The position numbers were made by a program, and so were the translations under genes. A DNA stretch of 30,833 bases, taken from CAZPWQ01 sp964590495 (GTDB lineage: Bacteria > Bacteroidota > Rhodothermia > Balneolales > Balneolaceae). Positions 25,003 through 30,833 of this stretch are shown one piece after another (position 1 is the first letter of the stretch; every line of letters starts with the position of its first letter). The notes below the pieces were generated by a model. That model did no database searches. It saw nothing but the letters and a program-made list of their open reading frames with translations, and was not told the origin of the DNA. Location: the NCBI GenBank assembly GCA_964590495.1, contig CAZPWQ010000033.1, positions 1 to 30,833 on the forward strand, in the 5' to 3' direction.

Positions 25003-25039
25003 ATGACTCGTTGTTCACTCAACTCATCATTCAAAAAGT

Positions 25040-25200
25040 CCGAGGCTGTCCAAAAAGTCATTTTTCAATAAATATCAGTTAATTTTTTTAAGATTTTATT
25101 TTGTTTTCGAGGAGACCTCCAAGGTTTTTGAAACCTTGGAGGTCTACACCTAAATAATTTAAGTTTTCAAAAACCAAAAAGACTTTTGGGACAGCCCCGG
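25040..25200. mobile_element. MITE-like element with 20-bp terminal inverted repeats
   Basis: A 161-bp non-coding unit. The left end CCGAGGCTGTCCAAAAAGTC (25040-25059) matches the reverse complement of the right end (25181-25200) at 18 of 20 positions. The GGCTGTCC...AAAGTC terminus resembles the ends of transposase-bearing insertion sequences of the IS1182/IS5 type. A perfect 15-bp palindrome sits at its centre. There is no transposase gene, and I could not define a target-site duplication with confidence. Confidence 0.7.
25113..25145. repeat. Perfect 15-bp stem-loop inside the MITE-like element
   Basis: AGACCTCCAAGGTTT (25113-25127) and its exact reverse complement (25131-25145) surround TTG. 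The style is the same as the AAACCTGTCAGGTTT palindrome next to the assembly gap, suggesting a family of related palindromic repeats. Confidence 0.85.
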
Positions 25201-25226
25201 ATTTAGGATGAGGGTGAATCGATTTC

Positions 25227-26387
25227 TCACACCAAATCCGGCACATCAATCCATGCCCGCTTTTCCGAGGCCTCGTATCCTATTTCGGCCAGCTGCACAC
25301 CTTTGGCCGCTTCCAAAAGATTCCAGCGAAAAGGTTCGTCTTTGACTACATGCCGCAGAAAGAGCTCCCACTGGATCTTAAATGCATTATCAAATTCCTG
25401 CTGGTCGGGCAATTTTATCCAGTCGTCCCGGAAATTGTGATCATTATCCACATCCGGATTCCAGACGGGTTTGGGAGTTGCGGAATAGGGCTGGATCCAC
25501 GCTTCACGCAGCCCGGCCACTGCCGAACCTTTCGTTCCGTCCACCTGGAAAGTCACCAGATCATCACGTCGAACTCGGGTGATCCAGGAAGAATTAAATT
25601 GAGCAACCACTCCATCCTCCAACTCAAAAATAGCGTAAGCGGCGTCATCAGCCGTTGCTTCGTAAGGTGTGCCATCCTCCTCGTAGCGTTTTTCAAGATG
25701 TGTAACCCCAAGGCATGAAACAGATTTTACGTCACCAAAAAGATTATCCAACACATATCGCCAGTGACAAAACATATCGAGGATAATACCCCCTCCGTCC
25801 TCTTCCCGGTAGTTCCAGGAGGGGCGTTGTGGCGGTACGGTATCGCCTTCAAATACCCAGTAGCCGAAATCGGCCTTTACCGATAGAATTCGGCCGAAGA
25901 AGCCCTGCTCTTTAAGCTGCTTCAATTTTACCAGGCCCGGCAGCCATAGTTTATCCTGGACAACCCCGTGCTTAACTCCACCTTCTTCGGCAATATGATG
26001 CAGTTTCACGGCATCTGAAGTAGTCAGCGCCGTCGGTTTTTCACAATAAATATGTTTGCCGGCGCCAACAGCTTTTTTCACGCTTTTAAAACGAAGATCG
26101 GTTCGTTGTGCATCGAAATAAATCTGATATTTATCTTTTTCGAGCACCGAATCCAAATCTGTTGTCCAGTCCTCAATTCCAGTCTGCTGCGAAAGCTTTT
26201 TAAGCTTGGCGGGATTACGTCCCATAAGCACAGGATCCGGCATAATTACTTCGTTATCACTTAACTTAACCCCACCCTGGCGTATTATCGGTACAATAGA
26301 ACGCAGCAAATGCTGATTCGTTCCCATGCGGCCGGTAACGCCGTTCATTATTATTCCTACCTTGTGTGTTGTTACTTGATCACTCAT
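25227..26387 (-). CDS. Cytoplasmic Gfo/Idh/MocA-family oxidoreductase
   Basis: A 386-residue NAD(P)-dependent oxidoreductase without signal peptide. The N-terminal Rossmann motif is VGIIMNGVTGRMG (10-22) and the family signature is HIYCEKPTAL. The central DMFCHWRYVLDNLFG is the usual substrate-loop helix with a conserved His. Members act on sugars, inositols, amino sugars or glycosides; the substrate cannot be read from the sequence. It sits 110 bp after a small cupin gene and before the MITE-bearing spacer, in the LacI-proximal gene group. It is only distantly like the two exported homologues in this window, so it probably has a different substrate. Confidence 0.82.
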   Translation of the reverse strand: MSDQVTTHKVGIIMNGVTGRMGTNQHLLRSIVPIIRQGGVKLSDNEVIMPDPVLMGRNPAKLKKLSQQTGIEDWTTDLDSVLEKDKYQIYFDAQRTDLRFKSVKKAVGAGKHIYCEKPTALTTSDAVKLHHIAEEGGVKHGVVQDKLWLPGLVKLKQLKEQGFFGRILSVKADFGYWVFEGDTVPPQRPSWNYREEDGGGIILDMFCHWRYVLDNLFGDVKSVSCLGVTHLEKRYEEDGTPYEATADDAAYAIFELEDGVVAQFNSSWITRVRRDDLVTFQVDGTKGSAVAGLREAWIQPYSATPKPVWNPDVDNDHNFRDDWIKLPDQQEFDNAFKIQWELFLRHVVKDEPFRWNLLEAAKGVQLAEIGYEASEKRAWIDVPDLV

Positions 26388-26497
26388 TAATATTTTTTGC
26401 TTTAAAAATTCAGGTCCCTATAAATTATCAGTTATTTGTTATTTGGTTAATTCGTGTTGAATCTGTTTTAAATAACCAATAACCAGTTAACTCATAA

Positions 26498-26947
26498 CTA
26501 ATCCTCTGCCGGCTCCGTACACTGCGGCCAGGCTCCTTCCGGAAGTGCCGGTACATCTTCTCCAGCTTTCGGCAGTGTTCCCTCCAATTCCTGGCGCCAG
26601 TGATCAACATCTCCGGCCGGGCCATAGCAATAAACAAATTTCAGGGGAGTATTTTCAATATTGGTAAGCTGGTGAAAAACGCCGGAAGGAATATAGACTG
26701 TTTGACCTGATGTTATTTCGTTCCGTTCCGATCCCAGACACATTTCACCCTTGCCTTCCAGAATAAAATAAATCTCTTCCTGCTGGTGATTGTGCCACGG
26801 CACCTGCCCGCCGTTGGGTTCAAGAGTTACGATTCCGAGAGAAAAATTTTCGGTCTGGATCGGAGAAGCTCCCCCCGCAATATTTTTAGTAAGCCGCCGG
26901 GCCGGGAAAGTCCGACCTTCGGTTTTGTCCAAATCAGCAATGATCAT
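26498..26947 (-). CDS. Single-domain cupin protein
   Basis: A 149-residue cytoplasmic protein with one conserved cupin barrel. Motif 1 is PWHNHQQEEIYFILEGKG (50-67) with metal ligands His52, His54 and Glu57 or Glu58. Motif 2 is IPSGVFHQLTN (86-96) with His92. The acidic tail (about 115-149) contains Cys145. Such proteins bind a divalent metal and may be sugar isomerases, epimerases or small-molecule binders; the exact reaction is not assigned. Its neighbours are a Gfo/Idh/MocA enzyme downstream and a DUF6807 gene upstream, a combination that points to sugar metabolism. The long upstream spacer (287 bp) suggests its own promoter. Confidence 0.8.
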   Translation of the reverse strand: MIIADLDKTEGRTFPARRLTKNIAGGASPIQTENFSLGIVTLEPNGGQVPWHNHQQEEIYFILEGKGEMCLGSERNEITSGQTVYIPSGVFHQLTNIENTPLKFVYCYGPAGDVDHWRQELEGTLPKAGEDVPALPEGAWPQCTEPAED

Positions 26948-27124
26948 GGTTTAATTTTAAATTTTAAATAATAAGTTACCGGTTAAGTTTTCTTGACTAA
27001 TTCCACCTACATTTAATCATTTATCCAATGTATTAGGCTTTATTTTGTAGGCCGATTGGCTAAAACTTTAATTAATCAAATTTGGTTGGATTTGCAAATA
27101 ATAGTACAATTTGTTCATTAACTC

Positions 27125-27145
27125 ATATCAGCTTATAGCTGATAT
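27125..27145. promoter_or_regulatory. 21-bp palindrome, candidate operator or transcript hairpin
   Basis: ATATCAGCT (27125-27133) and AGCTGATAT (27137-27145) form a perfect inverted repeat around TAT. It lies about 180 bp upstream of the cupin ATG and about 90 bp beyond the stop of the DUF6807 gene. No T-run follows on the minus strand, so an operator is as likely as a terminator. The rest of the 287-bp spacer (26948-27234) is A/T rich with no gene seen. Confidence 0.4.
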
Positions 27146-27234
27146 ATAAGATGCCATTTAATTCATCTGCCTTTCCGATCTGCAGGTATCAATTTATTGA
27201 CAGCGTAGCTTCAGTTGTAATCATCACTAAGTTA

Positions 27235-28275
27235 TTATCTGCTAAATGCCTCCCAATCCTTATTTACCTGTTCATAGGAAACTGCTTCACCGGAATAAAT
27301 TATTATTCGATGCTTAAAAGTAACGGATTCTCCCGCAGAAAGTTTAAAATTCAGTTCTTCTTTCCCGTCACTCAGTGCCTTCTGTCCTAAAGGATTTGCT
27401 GCATACAACCCATACCCCCTGGCATGCCAGTAAGTCGGATAACCAACATTATCCGGGTGGTCCAGAATAGCCACGGATGTACTTTCATTATCTATCTTGC
27501 CGGATAAATTCATCCATTTGCCCCTGGTACCCCATACATCGATACCCTCCACGCCTTCGCTGCTTCTGTACATCCCGGTAGCGATAGCATTTTCATTTTC
27601 CTCCGGATGCTCGAGTTCACGGGCCATTCGCATACCTAGCATTCCTTCTTTATTATCCTTCAGGGAAACCTCTTTATCGACGGCTGTTAATTTCGTAATC
27701 CTATCTATAGATCTCTTATTATCTATTCCCCTGAAGATAAAAGAAGTGTTTTCCTCAAGTAATATTTTACCCTCAGAATTAATCCACTCCATTGAAACAT
27801 TCAGCTCTCCTTGGTCTTCACCACTGCTGATGTTATTAATTCCTTTATGACGGATAGAACCATAGTTACTTATTTTATCATTAGAAACTTTGTCAGAATT
27901 ATTCCAAAAATCCAGCCCGTTCACATCACCGTAATTGAACCATAAACCCACGTGATGGGGATGATCTGTCCGCTCTCCCGGACGGGGATTCAGGGGGAAG
28001 CCTCTGGTTATAACGCTTCCTCGAGAAGTCTTAACAGGATAAAGTACCGGCTTTTTAAATTTTTCGGAGTACATGTAGGAAGTAAAGAGTTTCCCGTTGA
28101 TGAATACATCTACCTTTTCTTCAGCATCATTCCTTTTCAGTTCAATGTTGTTATCTTCATTTAAAATCAGGTTATCTGATGAAGCTGCTTCGACATTTTT
28201 CTTTTGGCTGCTATTGCCTGCACTAAATAAGACGAGAAGGATTATTACGATATTTATTACAGAGGTGCTGATCAT
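27235..28275 (-). CDS. DUF6807 (PmoA-like) family protein, secreted, copy 2
   Basis: 346 residues with an N-terminal hydrophobic export signal (about 1-20). The hallmark His cluster is RTDHPHHVGLWFNYG (102-116) followed by GLDFW. Other shared elements are YPVKTSRG, LNPRPGERTDHPHH, VWGTRGKWMNL, and AILDHPDNVGYPTYWHARG towards the C-terminus. It is clearly a paralogue of the protein at 19751-20989 but shorter at the N-terminus and diverged. The function is unknown. It lies between an exported Gfo/Idh/MocA gene and the cupin gene. Confidence 0.8.
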   Translation of the reverse strand: MISTSVINIVIILLVLFSAGNSSQKKNVEAASSDNLILNEDNNIELKRNDAEEKVDVFINGKLFTSYMYSEKFKKPVLYPVKTSRGSVITRGFPLNPRPGERTDHPHHVGLWFNYGDVNGLDFWNNSDKVSNDKISNYGSIRHKGINNISSGEDQGELNVSMEWINSEGKILLEENTSFIFRGIDNKRSIDRITKLTAVDKEVSLKDNKEGMLGMRMARELEHPEENENAIATGMYRSSEGVEGIDVWGTRGKWMNLSGKIDNESTSVAILDHPDNVGYPTYWHARGYGLYAANPLGQKALSDGKEELNFKLSAGESVTFKHRIIIYSGEAVSYEQVNKDWEAFSR

Positions 28276-28442
28276 AAAATTTTTAAAATATTTATTCGCA
28301 TTCTATATAGGGAATTCTGAATACAAGAATCAAATTCATCAAAATTGATCGATTCTGAATTCTGACTCCTGATCACATGATTGATTGTTCTATACAGCTC
28401 AACAGATGGTGAAGTCTTTACGGAAAATCATCAGCGATGGCC

Positions 28443-29801
28443 TTAATATTTAAATACCTCACCTCCGGCTAATACTTCCTGCCTTTCCTCATCAAAGGTT
28501 ACATACTTGCCGGTACGTAATGCTGCCGTAGTCATAATATTGGCGACAGAATGATTATAACCTGCCCTCACACTTGCATTGGGCTCTTCACGACTTCTTA
28601 CAGATTCCATCCAGTTTCGCATATGTGAAGAGGTCATGTTGTCAGCCCCTGTATCAGCGCCGGTTTCTGCTTTTACAGCATCCGCAAGAGAATATTCCTG
28701 CAAGAGGTTAGGCTCCATACCCATGGCCGAAGCATGCCGTTCGCCCAGTCCGCCATTAGGCGTGACTTTATTGGTTGCCAGATTAAGTTCGCCGCCATTG
28801 GAATAATAAATTTCTTTTACTCCTCCTGCAGAATTGGTAAAACGGGAAGAATAAACCACCTGGAAACCCTTGGATTTGTCGTTCAGCGGACCATAGTCAA
28901 ATACAGCAGTCATCGTATCAAAGTTTTCCCTGCCGTCATTCCATAGATATATTCCACCATTGGCAGCAACACTGCGTGGATGAGGCAGATCACTGAACCA
29001 ATGGACGGTATCGATCTGATGAGACATCCACTGCCCCGGAATACCGGAAGAATATGGCCAAAACAGCCGATACTCTAAATATTTTCGCGGGTCCCATGGC
29101 TCGTGGGGACGATTCATTAAATAGCGTTCCCAATCGGTATCCTCCTCGCGGATTTCTTTGGTAAGTTCGGGAAGTCTCCATCGGCCCGGCTGGTTTACAT
29201 TCCAGGTCATTTCCACATTAACAATATCTCCAAATTTACCGGATTTGATATAATCTGCAGCTGCATGATAGTTCCTGCCACTTCTTCTTTGTGAGCCGAT
29301 CTGTACGATTTTACCGGAACGCTCCACTGCATCAAGCCCCGCACGGTTGTCTTCCATAGTCTCCGCAAAAGGTTTTTCCACATACGCATCGCATCCGGCT
29401 TCCACGGCCTGCTTACAATGCAATGCATGCTGAAAATCTGCCGTGCTGATAATTACGGCATCGATATCTCCCCTTTCGTATAACTCTTCATTATTTCGGG
29501 CCTTTTCTATTGTTTTGCCCGATTGTTCTTTCACAAAAGCGGCGCCTTCATTTCGGCGGCGATTCCAGATATCGGAAACAGCAGTTAATTCAAAGTTAAG
29601 TTCTTCGGAATGTTGCAGGAATGATGGAATGAGAGATCCCCTGGCTCTGTTTGAGAATCCAACGATACCTACCCTTACCCGGTCGTTGGAACCCATAATA
29701 TTACTGTAGCTTTTTGCACTCAATCCTACCGAGGCGCCTGCTGAAATTAGAGCTGACTTCTTCAAAAAATCCTTACGCGAGATATTATTATTTTTACTCA
29801 T
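28443..29801 (-). CDS. Exported Gfo/Idh/MocA-family oxidoreductase
   Basis: 452 residues. The N-terminus ISRKDFLKKSALISAGASVG (7-26) is Tat-like with R-K in place of R-R, followed by a hydrophobic stretch. The Rossmann motif is VRVGIVGFSNRARG (42-55) and the signature is YVEKPFAET (140-148, E142-K143-P144). The middle contains QIGSQRRSG, and further on WMSHQIDTVHWF, both typical of this exported subfamily in Bacteroidota and Planctomycetes. It should act on sugars or glycosides in the periplasm with a tightly held nicotinamide cofactor; the substrate is unknown. It begins 57 bp after the LacI-type regulator gene, so the two probably share a transcript. It lacks the CxxCx5C cluster of its paralogue at 4621-6045. 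Confidence 0.83.
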   Translation of the reverse strand: MSKNNNISRKDFLKKSALISAGASVGLSAKSYSNIMGSNDRVRVGIVGFSNRARGSLIPSFLQHSEELNFELTAVSDIWNRRRNEGAAFVKEQSGKTIEKARNNEELYERGDIDAVIISTADFQHALHCKQAVEAGCDAYVEKPFAETMEDNRAGLDAVERSGKIVQIGSQRRSGRNYHAAADYIKSGKFGDIVNVEMTWNVNQPGRWRLPELTKEIREEDTDWERYLMNRPHEPWDPRKYLEYRLFWPYSSGIPGQWMSHQIDTVHWFSDLPHPRSVAANGGIYLWNDGRENFDTMTAVFDYGPLNDKSKGFQVVYSSRFTNSAGGVKEIYYSNGGELNLATNKVTPNGGLGERHASAMGMEPNLLQEYSLADAVKAETGADTGADNMTSSHMRNWMESVRSREEPNASVRAGYNHSVANIMTTAALRTGKYVTFDEERQEVLAGGEVFKY

Positions 29802-29858
29802 ATTTTCTAGTACTAAATTAATGATATGTTTTATAACCCATTATTTAAGAAACAAAAG

Positions 29859-30833
29859 TTATTTATCAATTACATCAATAGGAAGGGTTATCAATTCTGG
29901 TTTTATTTTTCCTTCTGAATTTATCTCTGCTAGCAGCCGTTTGTAAGCACTCTGTCCCAATTCAAATGAGGGTTGTTCGATACAAATGAAAGGATGAGAC
30001 AGGTATTGATTAAACTCGCTGCTTCCAAAAGAGAGTATCGGTATATCACCCGGATCGATGCCGTGGTCAAGCATAGACCGCAAAGCTCCCACTCCCACAG
30101 GATAGGTAACACAGAACAATGCTTCCGGTTTTCCGTACTGCTTCAGGAGCTGGCCAAATCCTTTATATCCATCTTCCTCGCCATACGCGCCTTCTACAAT
30201 TGCGTTTTCATTTATTTCAAAGTTTGCCTCTTTCAGAGCATCACAATATCCCAAAAATCGCTCCTGCCCAATTTTTCCAATATTACGATCCTTTCTATTC
30301 TCGGTCTCCAATTTTCCTGAAAGGTGAGCAATATCCTTATAACCCTGATTAATCATATGCCTGACTCCCTTCCGGGCACCTTCACGGTCTTCTACTTTTA
30401 TATAAGTAAACTCATCGCTGATATAACCTCGATCATAAAAAACCAGGTCAACGCCCATTTTGCGTACATTTTCAAAACTCGTCATGTCTTTTGTCTTTTC
30501 AGAAATGGAAACGAGCAGACCTTCAACCCTCATATCAAGCATTGATTCAACATGTTTTTTTTCCAGTTCGGCATCTTCCATGGAAATACCTAAAATCACC
30601 TCATAGTCAGTTTGTAAGGCTGCCTGATAAATACCCTGAATAACAGCAGAAAAAAAGGTATGTGCTATTTTTGGAACAATAACTCCTATGATATTCGTCT
30701 TTTTGGATGTCAGGGAGCGAGCAACAAGATTAGGACGATATCCCATCTTGTTTGCCATTTTTTTGACTTTCTTTCTTGTTTCTTCAGAAATATCCGGATG
30801 ATCCCGAAGGGCTTTGGAAACACTTACCTTGGT
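29859..30833 (-). CDS. LacI-family transcriptional regulator (5' end outside window)
   Basis: The reading frame stays open to the window edge, giving 324 residues. An internal Met at 30758 is not the real start, because the 25 codons before it encode the rest of the helix-turn-helix: VSVSKALRDHPDISEETRKK, then MGYRPNLVARSL of the hinge helix. Only about a dozen N-terminal residues are missing. The effector domain begins IIGVIVPKIAHTFFS and contains VEGLLVSISEKT and RGYISDEF, typical of LacI/GalR proteins that bind sugars. It is first in the gene run and probably controls this locus in response to a released sugar; the inducer is not known. Confidence 0.9.
   Translation of the reverse strand, partial: TKVSVSKALRDHPDISEETRKKVKKMANKMGYRPNLVARSLTSKKTNIIGVIVPKIAHTFFSAVIQGIYQAALQTDYEVILGISMEDAELEKKHVESMLDMRVEGLLVSISEKTKDMTSFENVRKMGVDLVFYDRGYISDEFTYIKVEDREGARKGVRHMINQGYKDIAHLSGKLETENRKDRNIGKIGQERFLGYCDALKEANFEINENAIVEGAYGEEDGYKGFGQLLKQYGKPEALFCVTYPVGVGALRSMLDHGIDPGDIPILSFGSSEFNQYLSHPFICIEQPSFELGQSAYKRLLAEINSEGKIKPELITLPIDVIDK

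Larger units (their letters stand above)
24888..25226. other. Repeat-rich intergenic spacer upstream of the GH88 gene
   Basis: This 339-bp spacer contains a GC-rich hairpin repeat (about 24937-25003) and a MITE-like element (25040-25200). No gene is seen. The promoter of the GH88-SDR unit must lie here or upstream; TTTATATAAGGAAC just before the GH88 ATG may contain a ribosome-binding AAGGA, but no clear -35/-10 was identified. Confidence 0.6.

Noticed and set aside
30756..30758. ATG at 30758 as the start of the LacI-type regulator
   Set aside because: In-frame codons upstream to the window edge encode the conserved DNA-binding helices, so the true start lies outside.

Overview
The window looks like part of a polysaccharide-utilisation locus from a marine or saline member of the Bacteroidota/Balneolota/Rhodothermota group. 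The grounds are moderate GC, many lipoprotein signal peptides, Bacteroidota-type glycoside hydrolases, exported Gfo/Idh/MocA oxidoreductases with an R-K Tat-like motif, two DUF6807 (PmoA-like) proteins, and palindromic dispersed repeats between genes. The phylum is inferred; no marker gene is present. All twenty recognisable coding sequences lie on the minus strand, so transcription runs from high to low coordinates. Two are cut by the window edges: a LacI-type regulator at 30833 and an L-fuconate dehydratase at 1. A 100-N scaffold gap sits at 15408-15507.

Layout in transcription order. 30833-25227: LacI-family regulator (5' end missing), exported Gfo/Idh/MocA oxidoreductase, DUF6807 protein, cupin, cytoplasmic Gfo/Idh/MocA oxidoreductase, then a repeat-rich spacer with a MITE-like element (25040-25200). 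24887-15591: GH88-type unsaturated uronyl hydrolase overlapping an SDR dehydrogenase by 4 bp, DASS/SLC13 transporter, second DUF6807 protein, a large lipoprotein joining a DUF6797-like region, a dehydrogenase-like propeller and a cytochrome c domain, and tagaturonate epimerase UxaE. 15590-15118: repeats and the assembly gap. 15117-6205: L-rhamnose mutarotase, an FG-GAP-type propeller protein of unknown activity, PL11 rhamnogalacturonan lyase, GH106 alpha-L-rhamnosidase, and a fused double esterase (CE12 plus alpha/beta hydrolase). 6045-1: a GC-rich exported Gfo/Idh/MocA oxidoreductase, a COG3618 sugar lactonase, GH29 alpha-L-fucosidase, an Nramp-fold transporter lacking the normal metal-binding motifs, and L-fuconate dehydratase.

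Together the genes fit breakdown of a fucosylated, acetylated rhamnogalacturonan-I type pectin or a similar rhamnose/uronate/fucose glycan. The esterase removes acetyl groups, PL11 cleaves the backbone, GH106 and GH29 release rhamnose and fucose, and GH88 opens unsaturated uronyl ends. RhaM interconverts rhamnose anomers, UxaE feeds uronates into the ketohexuronate pathway, and the lactonase and dehydratase handle 6-deoxy-sugar acids. No SusC/SusD pair, conventional sugar permease, rhamnose isomerase or fucose dehydrogenase is obvious here. The two transporters present (DASS and Nramp-like) are not classical sugar carriers, and several oxidoreductases appear exported. This allows the hypothesis that sugars are partly oxidised outside the cytoplasm and taken up as acids.

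The best leads are the non-canonical Nramp-fold transporter, the FG-GAP protein beside PL11, the DUF6797-like/cytochrome fusion, the GC-rich exported oxidoreductase, and an octamer microsatellite that forms a chain of two-codon start-stop units in front of a gene. No clearly new defence, CRISPR or phage system was seen.
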